DNA of 64,000 nt, from the NCBI GenBank assembly GCA_013180625.2, contig SNVD02011469.1, positions 186,001 through 250,000 of the forward strand. The letters run 5' to 3'. Shown here one piece after another: positions 1 to 11,110 of the stretch (the stretch's first letter is position 1; each line of letters begins with the position of its first letter). The stretch comes from Boswellia sacra. Taxonomy: Eukaryota; Streptophyta; Magnoliopsida; Sapindales; Burseraceae. Below the pieces are notes generated by a model. It worked only from the letters and a program-made list of their open reading frames with translations. It did no database searches and was not told where the DNA came from. Both the position numbers and the translations under genes were made by a program.

Positions 1-245
1 TTTAGAATAATGCAATAATCTTCCTCACATTTTGCAATTTTTCCATATCATTCCCTTTAAGAATTCTCTGAATTTAATTAGTATTTTTTTCGCTAGTTTT
101 CCTTCACCTTTTATTTTTTGCTCTCTGTCCAAATACAATAACTATGTAAATCCATGAAGCAGATCCTTCGACTTGGAGGTAAAATAATAAACAGAATTAG
201 CAAATACAAAAGGTAAAGTAATTTGTGAAAGTATATGTAAGTAAC
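1..245. other. AT-rich flank, nothing recognised
   Basis: AT-rich sequence with no open frame, RNA gene or repeat structure that I can support. Confidence 0.5.
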
Positions 246-257
246 TCATATTGATCA

Positions 258-409
258 CCCACAATGGGTTGGTTCAAGTGGTGAAGCGGGTTAGGATGGA
301 GTTGGTACAGCACCAATGGTGAAGTCCTGGGTTCGAGTCTCCACAATGACCTCCTCCATGATTTAAGTGAGAGACCGTGACAGTGGGTTGTGGTTGTGGT
401 TGCGTGGTC
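258..409 (+). mobile_element. tRNA-derived SINE with 12-bp target duplication
   Basis: This is a short non-autonomous retroposon of about 152 bp. It has a box-A-like stretch (TGGTTCAAGTGG, about 270-281) and a box-B-like stretch (GGTTCGAGTCT, 330-340), the two internal RNA polymerase III promoter blocks of tRNA-derived SINEs. It is flanked by a perfect 12-bp direct repeat, TCATATTGATCA, at 246-257 and 410-421, the expected mark of target-primed insertion. The 3' end is TG/TGG-rich rather than poly-A. It is not a functional tRNA gene because no cloverleaf of tRNA length can be drawn. The family name is unknown to me. Confidence 0.8.
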
Positions 410-421
410 TCATATTGATCA

Positions 422-770
422 AATAAACAACAAAGCCTTAATGCAAAAATCAATTTTAAATTTCTATGAAAGGTGTTTATATATAACCTCAAAAATACTA
501 TTAGACGTATACAAAATCTCCTAGTTTACCATTTTTCTTGGAAACTAAAAAACATTACCATTTTTCTTGGAAACTAAAAAACAGGTATAAAATAAAACAA
601 TAGAACAATGTAAACTAGCCATTTGATGACATGTAAGCAAACAATTTACATGCTAAAACCTTGTTAGTTTTGTTTTACAAAGAGCCTTTTTATTTTATTG
701 TTGTTTGAATTCTTTGTGGCCATAATTTACATAACCTTGCGAGTTCTAAAGAGGGCAATTAAAACTGAAT
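422..770. repeat. AT-rich spacer with a short tandem duplication
   Basis: No gene is visible. A stretch of about 27 bp beginning ACCATTTTTCTTGG is present twice in tandem at roughly 529-585. The rest is AT-rich. Confidence 0.5.
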
Positions 771-1690
771 TGTGTGCCAGTGTGTGAATGTTACAGAACA
801 CAACCACAACGCTCAGGAACAGGATTTTTTTTTTTTTTTTTATGTTTATGTTATCATTCATTGACTAAAACGTCAAATTAAAGTTATGGCAGGCCGGTAT
901 CACATCATGGTATTAAATTATGTATTATTGATCAGTGACATTAGATTAAACCGTATAGTATTAATTAGTTTTTAAAATTAATTCGTTAATTATAATTTAA
1001 AAAAGTATTTTTAAATAAGAATAAATTATTGTTTTACAAATAGTTATTTAATTATATTTATGATGTAATAATTTAAAAAAAAAGTAAAAGAAGTTGGAGG
1101 AGTCACCGAATTGTGGCCAGTTCCAGCATTGGAAATATCCAACGAAAAAATTATGGGGACGTATCTAACATCAAAATGATTTGAATGGTCAAATCTATTC
1201 CATGGTGATAACGATTTTGAAGAATAATCCACCGTTTGGCTGCAATAACCGAGAAAACTTCTGAGTGTCAAAAGTTCCACCACTTTTTGCGGTCAAACTC
1301 TGTATTTTCAAACGATGAAACTAGATTTATTTTGTATATCGATCTCGACAGATTATTTTCATGCTGACGGTATTGGAGGATGCGCCAATAGTTCATCATC
1401 GGTGACCGACATTGTTTTGGCAAGCCTAGGGAGACAAATTTAAAACAATAAATTAAAAAACTAATTTAATTTCATAACTCCAATTAAATATTTTTAATTT
1501 TTAAAGAAAAATAACTAACTAAAATATTTTTATTAATTTTATTATAAATTAATACAATATATAATATATAGGTGTATCAAAAATAATATTATAATTTTTA
1601 TATAGAGCATGATTTTTTGTACTAGACAATGAATATAATACAATATAACACATGCTACAATATAAAAAGTAGCACACGAAAGATAACCAT
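771..1690 (+). repeat. Upstream module, copy 1, plus AT-rich spacer
   Basis: The segment at about 771-920 (an ACAGAACACAACCACAAC stretch, poly-T, the TTGAC-N6-GTCAA palindrome, a GGTATCACATCA stretch) matches about 1735-1870 and 10100-10225, and more weakly 39395-39500. These are copies of the block upstream of the array genes. No open frame is convincing. About 920-1690 is AT-rich and holds nothing else I recognise. Confidence 0.6.
861..876. promoter_or_regulatory. Inverted W-box pair, copy 1
   Basis: The sequence TTGAC-TAAAAC-GTCAA is a perfect inverted pair of W-box cores with a 6-bp spacer. WRKY factors bind TTGAC cores. The same palindrome recurs in three other upstream modules, which argues against chance. 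Binding is inferred, not shown. Confidence 0.45.
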
Positions 1691-1734
1691 TCACTAAGAG
1701 ACAAGAATATTATCCCTACAAAGGGTAATTAAAC

Positions 1735-2565
1735 TGACTTGTTTGTCAATGCTAAAGAACACACCCACAACATTAGAAGCAAAGAATCTTTTTAATGTTT
1801 TTGTTTTTTTCTTCTTCATTGACCTAAACGTCAAACTAAAGTAATGGCAGGCGGGTATCACATCACGTATAGTGGTTGTCTATTTCAACTTTATAACTCA
1901 TGAGTTCTTAGTCTTCTGGGCAAGACAAAGTTTCAACGTTTTGATTTTTCTACAAGGTTTGGATAATTGCTTTCAGAATCTCATTTTTTTTTCCAGTTTT
2001 CTTTTGACTCGGTCTTATGGAATAATTTTGTTAAAGACCAAAAATTCTTTCAATCCTCTTCTGATAAAGGAAACTCCCAAATTCTACTATGTGTTTTATA
2101 ATAAATAGTTTGTGGAAAAATTTTGGTTAGGACAAGAATTCTGTTTCTTATGATAACTTTGACAACGATGACGTTGATAACGACATGTAAACAATAACGA
2201 CGTAACAGTATTAGATACGCAAGCTTTTTGGAATTTCTGGTTCTTATAAACAAAATTCTTGAAACCTTTTTTATTATTAAAAAAATCATGGAAGATATGG
2301 GGGTTTGTAATATTGTTATATGCGTAATAATATTATATTCTACATGTATTTATTCAATTACTTCTATGATCTATTAATTGTAACCATAATTTATGTTAAT
2401 GAAAATATATGAATGAGGTCAAGGCTAACAATATAGCTTTTAATTGTATCCAAGGAATTGGAAAAAAACATTACTCGTGATTTTACGAACACTTAATACT
2501 GGAAGTTGTTTCTTTTTTATTATTGTTTATCAATGGTCGTCCACCAGGTCCGTGATTAACTCCCC
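1735..2565 (+). repeat. Upstream module, copy 2 (5' of gene A element)
   Basis: This block is shared with about 10100-10440 and 12400-13209. Landmarks in order are the inverted W-box pair, a GGTATCACATCACGTATAG stretch, a CTTAGTCTTCTGGG stretch, a GTGTTTATAATAAATAG-like stretch near 2093 and an ATTGTATCCAAGGAATTGG stretch near 2442. It contains no real gene; small open frames here are not conserved between copies. It ends at the left terminus of the long-TIR DNA element, so the tandem duplication unit included both module and element. Confidence 0.65.
1819..1834. promoter_or_regulatory. Inverted W-box pair, copy 2
   Basis: TTGAC-CTAAAC-GTCAA. The left half is a complete W-box (TTGACC). It is the equivalent of 861-876 in the next module. 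Confidence 0.45.
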
Positions 2566-2573
2566 TCATTCTA

Positions 2574-4271
2574 GGGATAATTACTATTTACCCTTTGAGG
2601 CTTGGTTAAAAACACTGGTCGTCTTGACGTTTTTGAAACCTAAGATTTGCCGCCGGCCGACCAATATTAAAATTACTGAAAAATATAGTCCCAAAATCAT
2701 TTTACCCCAACAGACAACAATACCATTTTCTTTAATAGTTTGACCAAATAAAAAAATTAATAAAAAATCTTAATCAAAATTAAAAAAAAAAATGGAATCA
2801 CCCCCTCTCTCTCTTCTTTCTCTTCTTCACGCCCAAAATAGCACCCTCCCCTCCTCCTCCTCCTCCTCCTCTTCCTCTCCACTCTCTCCACTCTCTCTCT
2901 CCCCTCTTCTCTCGTTCTCTTCTTCATCTTTCTTTTTCCCCTCTTTTGTCTGTTATTTCTTCATCTCTTTCTCTCCATTCTCTTAAAACAATTGCTTCCA
3001 AGAATTAATAGAATCACACACAAACCTTGAATAACCCTCAATTTGAGGAAAAATAAAAAGACCGGAAAACCCTAAATCGAAGAGGGCTTTTGTAAACTGG
3101 CTTGATTTTGCTAGACCAAAGATTTAACTGAAATTGGGACCAGAGAGTTAACTGAAATTGAGGGAATTGAAGGGTGAAAATGTTGGGTTTATTTCGAGGT
3201 TTGAGTTGGGAAGTCTTCGGGTGAGCATGCTGTAGTCGTGCTCTTGGTTGATTGTTGGATAAGGGAAGAAAAAGAGTTGCCCTTCAAGTGCTGATTATCC
3301 CCTTGGAATTTCATCAATGGGTCAGATGGTGGTTATGATGGCGACGCCCAAACTACAATCTCCTACCCAATGGAAGAGATCTTCAGGCACATGTTTCTTT
3401 ATTTAAACCCTGCCCTTTTATTCAATGCAGCACAGGCTTATTCCTCTCCCCACAGCTTTAAGTATTTTACCTGTTTCTCAACCGTTGACATATACATCTT
3501 CATTCGTCACTTGCTGGCCCGACCAAAATCAAGAAAACCAAGAGTCAGCTCGTTCTCGATTTCAAGAGAATAAAATAATTGGAGTAGAGAATAACCATGT
3601 AATAGAAAGTGAGCCCGATCTGGAAGAAGTTGTGATTGGTGGGATGAAATCGGCAATTTGTTGGGTGGTTCTCGGTGGCGGCTGGTGTGATTCTAGGGGG
3701 ATGAAATCAATGCTTTGCTTGGTGGTTCTCGGAGGTGGCTGCTGTGGTTTTGGGGGGATGAAATCGGTGATTTGCTGGGTGGTTCTTGGTGGTGGCTGGT
3801 GTAATTCTGGGAGGATGAAATTGGTGATTTGCTGGGTGGTTCTTGGTGGGCTGGCTAGCGAAGACGGAAGCTGGTGGTGGATGCAGGGGATGAAATCGAT
3901 GACAGCAACGGACGGGTTTGTGGTGGTGGCGATTAGAAAAAGTGATTTTGTTTTTTGTTTTTTTTTTTTTTGGGACTAAAATTCTAAACAAAAAAGCAAC
4001 TACTAAAATTAATTGTTGACTTGAGTTTTATATTTATATATTGTTGACTAATAGAGTTAAATGATCAATTTGTCCTTCTAAAACTCAATTATAATGATTT
4101 AATCGTAAAAGTAACGGAAGAAAGGTTGCGAGGAATTTTTTAAAACGTAGGGAAGATCATTATTCTTTAATTTTAATGTTGGTCTGCCGGCAGCAGGGGG
4201 CAACTCGTCAGTTTCAAAATTGTTAGGGACGCTTCGAGAGCCAAACCTTAGGGGTAAATGAGAAATATCCC
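2574..4271. mobile_element. Long-TIR DNA transposon (Mutator-like?), non-autonomous
   Basis: The first roughly 110-150 bp from 2574 (GGGATAATTACTATTTACCC) reappear reverse-complemented at the right end, closing with GGGTAAATGAGAAATATCCC at 4271. TIR landmarks include a CCGCCGGCC/GCCGGC core and an ACCTAAG/TTAGG block. Flanks resemble an 8-bp target duplication (TCATTCTA left, TTGTTCTA right). The second copy, around gene B's promoter, has TTATTCCA and TTATTCTT; all four are one change from TTATTCTA. No transposase is seen. The interior is CT-rich (about 2790-2985), has a 5'-UTR-like stretch and then a 57-bp tandem repeat. Long TIRs suggest Mutator; hAT would also give 8 bp. Confidence 0.65.
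3644..3871 (+). repeat. 57-bp in-frame tandem repeat, four copies
   Basis: Four units begin at ATGAAAT positions 3644, 3701, 3758 and 3815, exactly 57 bp (19 codons) apart. They lie in one open frame (3425-3979, 184 codons) that would read a Cys/Gly/Trp-rich repeat of the type GMKSxICWVVLGGGWC. I do not recognise a protein family. Because the repeat sits inside a TIR element and ends in low-complexity DNA, I do not call a gene. Confidence 0.6.
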
Positions 4272-4508
4272 TTGTTCTAGCTATGGGCTAGGGCCCTTTT
4301 CTCTCTCTAACATACATATCCTCATCAATTTTTCTTAAAAATGCATTTGAAAATTCTAAATGAAAGATACTTACAGTTACAGCTACTCCGTGGTGGTAAT
4401 AAAAAATTAACTGAATTCTCAAACATACTTTATTCCTTCGCTTGGCAGGTAGCATAGCTTGAATGTCAATAACTGGTTCAATTATATCCTGAGCAAGAAG
4501 AAACCAAA
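4272..4508 (+). promoter_or_regulatory. Gene A proximal promoter and 5' leader
   Basis: This region is closely matched by 22172-22413 upstream of gene B (shared CTCTCTCTAACATRCACATG, GAAAATTCTAAATGAAAG and CTTGGCAGGYAGCATAGCTT stretches), so the proximal promoter was duplicated with the gene. I see no certain TATA box. The ATG context is AACCAAAATGG. Confidence 0.5.
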
Positions 4509-7500
4509 ATGGCGATGGAGATGTTCAAGCATTGCATAGTTTTCATGGTTGTGTTCCTCAGTATTGCACTTACAGCTCCAGTTCATGGCCAGAATCAATC
4601 AGGTTCCAAAAGCAAATTAACTTTTTTAGGAAATATTAATTTCCTAGATCAGTTATACTGTTTTTCACTAATTAAACTGGTGCTGAGGTTTAGTGTCTCA
4701 CTTTCTTTATCTTTCTCAGGCTTCATTAGCATAGATTGTGGGATACCGGAAAATTCAGGCTATACGGACAAGAAAACAGGCATAAATTACACTTCAGATG
4801 CAACCTTCACAGAGACTGGTGTAAACAATTGTATCTCACCTGATTACAATACTAGCACTCTTGAACAACAATTCCTGAATGTTAGAAGCTTTCCTGAAGG
4901 GAAAAGAAATTGCTACACCTTAAAACCTGCTAGTGGCGATAAAAAGTTTTTGATTAGAGCAAGATTCATGTATGGAAATTATGATGGCCTAGGTAAAGTG
5001 CCAAGTTTTAATCTCCTTCTTGGAGCTGATGTGTGGTATTCAGTGGAATTGGCAAATGAATCCACTATCTTCACCACGGAGATCATCCATGTTCGCCAGA
5101 GAAACTATATATATGTCTGTCTTGAGAACACAGGTTCAGGTACACCTTTCATATCAGCATTAGAATTGAGGCCTCTGAGTAATTCCACTTATATTACTCA
5201 ATCTGTTTTATCACTACTACTCTATTGGCGGTGGGATCTTGGTTCGACAACCAATCAAACAGTCAGGTAAGTCATTTATACCAGCAAAATTTGATACATT
5301 GAAGCTTGGTTTACTAAGTAAAATTATGCAATATAGGTATAAAGATGATATTTACGATCGGATATGGTCACCCCACAGCAGCAAAAACTGGGTGACAGTA
5401 AGTAATTCGCACACTGTCAACACTCGGAACCGTTACCATGCACCATCTAGTGTCTTGCAGACTGCTGTCATACCAGTAAATGGTAGCAATGCGTTGAAGT
5501 TCAGTTGGGAGCCTAGTGATCCCAAACTGCAATATTTTTCCTACTTTCACTTTGCTGAAATACAAAAGCTCCCAGCCAACCAGATCAGAGAGATGGAAAT
5601 CGACATAAACGGGAGGAGTTTACATGACCCTTTTGTTACCGATAATTACTTATACGGAACCACTAGATATAGCAGTTTACCCATAATAAGCGACCAAAAA
5701 AATGTGCTTTTAATAAAAAAAACTGAGAATTCAATACTACCACCCATGCTGAACGCCCTTGAAATATATGCTGCGAAAGAATTCCTGCAGTTGCTAACTG
5801 ATCAACAAGATGGTATGTTTCTTTCTGACAATCAATTTATTTGAAAATTATTTTTTTTTATCTTTTTTCTTCTATTGAGGGTTCATTTTTATTCTTATTC
5901 CTTCTTGTGTTGCAAAAATCTTAGTTGATGCGATCATGAATATCAAGTCAAAATATGGGGTGAAAAGGTCAAATTGGCAAGGCGATCCATGTGCCCCTAA
6001 ACATCATTTGTGGCAGGGTCTTAATTGCAGCTATGATGATTATAATTATAATCCCCCTAGGATCATATCCTTGTAAGTTATAACTTCTGAGAAAGCATCC
6101 TACGTCTTTACTATGATCCAACATTCTGTTAATACTGGGCCTGCAAGCAGGAACTTATCATCGAGTGGAATAGCCGGCGAGATATCTCCCTATATATCTC
6201 GTCTCACATCAATACAAATTCTGTAAGATCTTAATCTCGCAAGCATCTCTAATATAATTTGTCTAAATTCTAATGATGAGAACCAAACGAAGTCAGTTTG
6301 TGATTTAAATTACCATGGCAGAGACTTATCGAACAACTATTTGACGGGATCAGTGCCTGATTTTCTATCGCAGCTACAATTGACAGTGCTGTAAGTTACA
6401 TAGTCAGGATTATGACCACTAGAAAATTTTCTCCCTCTAGTGAAGCAACGGATAGTCCCTAATTACTTTTCTTTTGCAGAAACTTGACAGGAAACAATCT
6501 CAAAGGTTCGGTTCCAGATGGACTCGTGGAAAGACAGAACAATGGCTTGCTGTCACTACGGTTTGCTTTTGTCCGAAGTTTTATTTCAAGATGATTAACG
6601 CCTGTCTATATTTTCAATTCTTACCATTGTTGTCATCTGATGATGATGCAGTGTGGATAGAAATCCAGATCTTTGCTCAGGAGCATCATGCAAAGAGAAA
6701 AACAAGTTTATTGTTCCATTACTAGCACTAGCTCTCTTTGTTTCCGTGCTCTTGACTGCAGTTGCTATTCTATGGAGCCTTAAAACAGAAAAAAAAGGTA
6801 TGAAATAAATTATTTAGTTTTAGAATATAAGATTTTCTTGTAACTGCCATGTTTTATTGGCTGAAACCGGCCGTGCATATTAACTGCCAAGTCTTCTTCC
6901 AGTTTGGAAGAAGAACGGGTCACTGGAGTTGAAAAATCGAAGGTTCTCATATTCTGATGTTTCGAGGATTACCAACAACTTCGAGACGATTCTTGGGAAA
7001 GGAGAACTTGGAACAGTTTACGAAGGAAACTTTGATGAGACTCAAGTCGCTGTCAAGATGCTCTCTCCTTCGTCGGTTCAAGGATATAAACAGTTTCAAG
7101 CTGAGGTGTGTAAATTAGATCACATTCTCTTATGGTCTGATTTTGAACTGAGCGAAATCCAAAGATTTGGTGATTAAAAAGTTATTAAAGAAGAGAGAAT
7201 ATAATAATATCTTAACCTTTCATGAACAATAAAATCTTTAGCACAAGATTCTAAAAAAGTTTAGGTAAAAAAAAAAAAAAAATCAAACGAGGATTTTGAT
7301 TCATGTAAAATAATTTGTATCAAAATTTTAATTTTAAAATTTGAAATTTCCCATCTTAGTGCTATTAATTTATATTGGTTTATTTATTTATTTTAACTTT
7401 TTACAGGTGGAGATCCTCTTGAGAGTTCATCATAAGAACTTGACCACGCTTGTTGGGTATTGCGACGATGGTATACACATGGGGCTGATCTATGAATTCA

Positions 7501-8622
7501 TGGCTAACGGGAACTTACAAAAACATCTCTTAGGTTTGTTTATTGCTAAAATAGCAGATTTCCTACAAGATCTATTGATCCGAGGTCTTACTTAATAAAA
7601 ACAAATAGGGACTTATCCCCCCCCTTTTTTTTTTCTCTTTGGTTAATGGATGAAGGAGACGATGGGGATGTATTGAGTTGGGAAGGGAGACTTAAAATTG
7701 CAACAGAGGCAGCGCAAGGTTAAAAATTAAGCGTATATGACATATGATTTGTGCAATTTTATTTTCAGTAATTTTAGAATTCTTTCTATATATTTAAGCC
7801 TTGTTACGAAGGGAACTTATTGGCGATGAAATTGAAATGTAGGATTGGAGTATCTCCATTGTGGCTGCAAGCCACCCATAGTCCACAGAGATGTCAAATC
7901 TACAAACATCTTACTAAATGAAAATTTTCAGGCCAAGTTATCAGATTTTGGCCTTTGTCAAATTTTTCCTGCTGAAGGTGGAACTCATGTATCAACAACC
8001 ATTGTAGGCACCCCTGGGTACCTTGACCCTGAGTAAGCACCTCTATTCTTATCATACTTACCATATACGGAATTCAAAACTCACTAATCTGATGTAACAT
8101 TCTTACCTAAAAAACCAAGAAGAATGCCTATTTATATAGTGCCAGGATCTTTTGAAATCAGTTAATGGATTCTTACGGCCTTAAAGACACTTTTTTCCCT
8201 GCAGATACTATATTTCAAACAGGTTAACTGAACAAAGTGACGTATATAGCTTTGGAGTAGTTCTCTTGGAGATAATTACATGCAAACCTGTGATTGAAAA
8301 ATCCCTTGAGAGGACTCATATAATTCAATGGGTGAGTTCCAAGCTTGCAAAGGCAGAGATTAGATTTATTGTTGATCCCAGATTACAGGGAGACTTCAGC
8401 ATGGACTCTGCAAGGAAAGCTGTAGAATTAGCTATGGCGTGCGTTTCTTCAACTTCCTCTAAAAGGCCAACCATGAATCAGGTACTGATGGAACTGAATG
8501 ATTGTTTAGCAATTGAGATAGCCCGTAAGGAGGTGCACAGTGAAAATGAATCAATAGATTCTTTTGACTTGATTAATCAGGATCTTTATACTGAATTAAC
8601 TCCTGTAGCAAGGTGGAATTAA
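4509..8622 (+). CDS. Gene A: malectin-like LRR receptor kinase (LRR-RLK I)
   Basis: Predicted plasma-membrane receptor kinase. Thirteen exons: 4509-4602, 4720-5266, 5337-5812, 5925-6072, 6151-6222, 6322-6390, 6480-6560, 6652-6797, 6903-7105, 7407-7533, 7656-7718, 7843-8032, 8205-8622. All introns are GT-AG; the joined frame is 2634 nt (877 aa), normal for the family. Order: signal peptide (1-28), malectin-like domain (about 33-372), GDPC motif in exon 4, three LRR exons (about 422-496), transmembrane segment in exon 8, kinase (about 571-840). The VAVK lysine (about 596), HRD aspartate (about 692) and DFG are present, so it is an RD kinase. Oddities: the Gly loop reads GKGELG where paralogues have GKGGFG; DFG is followed by LCQIF, not LSRIF; the last LRR pair is one codon short; the stop lies one codon later. 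First of three in-frame ATGs taken as start. AATAAA at 8714. Confidence 0.9.
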
Positions 8623-10080
8623 CTCTGATTATATTTCCTAGATTACGTTGTAATGTATGAATGTTCGTCTGTGGGGTTTAGACCTTTTGGTTGGAGTATA
8701 ATTTTGAGGGAGAAATAAAATACAAAGCAGCAATGTTTCTATTATAGTTAATTTTTATAATTCGTGAAATAAACAAAAACTGATTTGGTTCTTAAAGCAT
8801 GTATTTGTATTCCTCAAGAGTTGTGATTTCAGCAAATTAAAGTCTCAATTCTATCAGAACTTGACCATTTCAAGTGATTTAAAATTCAGGGAGTAGAAAA
8901 GTATGGACCATGCACATGCATCACAGAGACTTGTCAGTTATGCCTAAAAGAAAAAAGAAGCCAACTCTTCATGATTATTTAATTTACAGTTGAAGCTTTC
9001 TTTCTTTCTTTCCTTCCTTTTTCTTTTCATATTTTAAACTAACAAATAAAAAAGAACGGTACAAAACGAGTACTCTGTAATAGACGAATTTTCTTTAGTA
9101 ACAATAAATCAATATTAACATTCCGCTCCTTTAAATTGCTTCTTAATTTGACGTCAAATTATCTTTAAGCTTATGAAACTTCCGTTTTGGAACTTCTTTC
9201 TTATACGCCTCTTCTATATGCTATCTCCTGACCGAGACTTTGACAATTGCACAAAACAATTCCACTTAGCATACATGAGGTTAGTTTCAGTAACCTACTC
9301 TGAGGTTTGAAAATATATCAATGAGACCCAAAGATTGAGGGAATATTAGGACGTTCAGTACAAACTTTGAAATGTCCATTTATGGTCTAATGCAAAATAC
9401 AGAATACTCTGAGGTAAGCTATTTGGTTATTAACTTTTTTTTTTTTTTTTTTTAACTAAAAAAAGATAAGAACTCAAAGAATAATAGGCTGTGTTCGTTT
9501 CTATTCTGCACCCAGTGTTTTCTGTTTTCAACTCTTTGGAATTTAGGAGATTCTTGTCCATTTTGGTTTCCCATTCCCATATTCATAAAACACATACATT
9601 TCCGTTTTTACCCCTAATATTTCCCCTGGATGTATAGACAGTTCCTATTCCCTCTCTCTCTCCATTTCCTGCAGCAAAATTCGTTTTCTCTCTATGCTTT
9701 GAACTGGACCACAACTCCTTCTTCCGATCTGAAGCTGATATCTTCCTCCATTCACCATGGCTGTAAAATCAACCTTGTAGATCATTATTGTGTTGGATAA
9801 CACGCCATATTGCAGCCATTTGTTTTTTCCTATTAGTTGCCTTTCTTGTTTGTTTGCTACCTTTTTTTGCCAAGACCGCCATTGATATTTTTTTACTTTT
9901 ATATTTTGATTTTAGTTGTGTTTGGATTTCCTTAACTATTGCTACATAGTCAAAGGAAGGATGAATTTTGGCTCAGTCTCATATACAGTGATTTGATTGA
10001 TTATGGTCTGATATGTATATATGAAAGTGGATGCTTAATTATGTGCAAGGTAAATGCATGGAATAAGTATTTGTTATAAC
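8623..10080 (+). other. Gene A 3' flank, no gene
   Basis: The 3' UTR includes GGGAGAAATAAAA near 8708, a motif shared with genes B and C. The rest is AT-rich, with a TTTCTTTC/CCTTCCTTT tract near 8998-9025 and a poly-T run near 9435-9453. The stretch 9480-9780 is somewhat GC-richer with CTCTCTCTC. I see no conserved open frame. Confidence 0.5.
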
Positions 10081-10480
10081 CAAGTATAAGTGGATATTTG
10101 ATGATGTTAAAGAACACAAGCACAACATTCAGAAGCAGAAAATCTTTTTCAATGTTTTAGTTTTTTGGTTCTTCTTCATTGACTTAAACGTCGAATTAAA
10201 CTTATGGCACAGGTATCACGTCACGTATAGTGGCGTCCATTTCAACTTTGTAAGTCATGAGTTCTTAGTCTTCTGGGTAAGACAAAGTCTCAACGTTGTG
10301 ATTTTTCTACAAGGTTGGATAATTGCTTTCATAATTTCATTTTTCCAGCTTTCTTTTGACACGGTCTTGTGGTATAATTTTGTTGAAAAATCTTTCAATC
10401 TTCTTGTCATAAAGGAAACTCCCAAATTTTCTTGTCAATTTTTCAATCTTTCAATCTTCTTGTCATAAGTACTTAATTTA
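10081..10480 (+). repeat. Upstream module, copy 3
   Basis: This matches the blocks at 1735-2080 and 12400-12600: hexamer-rich AAGAACACAAGCACAAC, then the W-box palindrome, a GTATCACGTCACGTATAGTG stretch and a CTTAGTCTTCTGGGTAAG stretch. No coding exon of a receptor follows. Instead sequence resembling the 3' flank of gene C starts near 10560. Confidence 0.6.
10179..10194. promoter_or_regulatory. Inverted W-box pair, copy 3 (one mismatch)
   Basis: TTGAC-TTAAAC-GTCGA. The left W-box (TTGACT) is intact; the right half has one change from GTCAA. Confidence 0.35.
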
Positions 10481-10559
10481 TGATAACGTCGGTTATCGTA
10501 TGGTTATAAGAAATAGAGAGACATACATCTAATTTTGGTGATCTAAAGGAAGAAATAGA

Positions 10560-11110
10560 GACATGCATCTAAAATTTTGGTGATCTAATTATGTAATTTG
10601 AAGGAAGAAATAAAAGAACTAAAGCAGCTATATGTGCTTCCATTGTAGTTAATGTAAATTTTTTTGCAAAAAAATAATAATCAAATCAGTTTCTATGAAA
10701 ATTTACAACATTTTCTATAAAATTGATGGATATATGAATCATTTCCCGATCATCAACTATAAATTTAATTGGAGCATATAACTGAAACTATAGAGGAATG
10801 TAAACATGAGAATACATAGAAGTGTGAAATTGGAATAATGGATGTGCAATTTTACAATGAAACTAAACAGAAATGTAAGTGATATGTAATTAGCATCTTT
10901 ACATGTAGTTCTCACCTGAAATTCACAATGAAACTGGCGTAGAGTTGGCTGCGATCACTTTCAAATCAAATTATGAATTCTGTCAAAGCTGGAACATTTA
11001 AAGTACGGCAAAAATCTGAAAGCATGCAGAAAGAGTATGGATCATACGAGCTTGTCAGTTCAGTTCAGTTCAGCATCAAAGAAATAACTTGATCATAAAG
11101 ACAAATAATC
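10560..11110 (+). pseudogene. Ghost locus: 3' flank of a lost receptor copy
   Basis: From about 10600 (GGAAGAAATAAAAG, AATAAA at 10609) the sequence follows the gene C 3' flank at about 37840-38310: an AGCRGCTATATRTGCTTC stretch, TTAGTTAATGTA, ATCATTTCC, AAATTTAATTGGAG, then the block around GGCAAAAATCTGAAAGCA near 11007. Upstream lies a 5' module but none of the 13 exons. The simplest reading is that a copy's body was deleted. This is inference from paralogue comparison by eye. Confidence 0.4.

Noticed and set aside
258..340. Possible tRNA gene (box A and box B words)
   Set aside because: Flanking 12-bp direct repeats, spacing and lack of a cloverleaf fit a SINE, not a tRNA.
2792..2986. Ser/Leu-rich 64-codon open frame
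   Set aside because: A CT-rich low-complexity tract reads open in several frames; no domain or homologue.
3425..3979. 184-codon open frame as a host gene
   Set aside because: It lies inside a TIR element, is built on a 57-bp tandem repeat, ends in low-complexity DNA and is not conserved in the second element copy.
5239..5844. Gene A exon 3 open frame as a separate malectin gene
   Set aside because: It is bounded by GT-AG sites and joins in phase with exons 2 and 4; it is not an independent gene.
9487..9800. MITE starting GGCTGTGTTCGTTTC
   Set aside because: I could not find the matching inverted right end or a target duplication.
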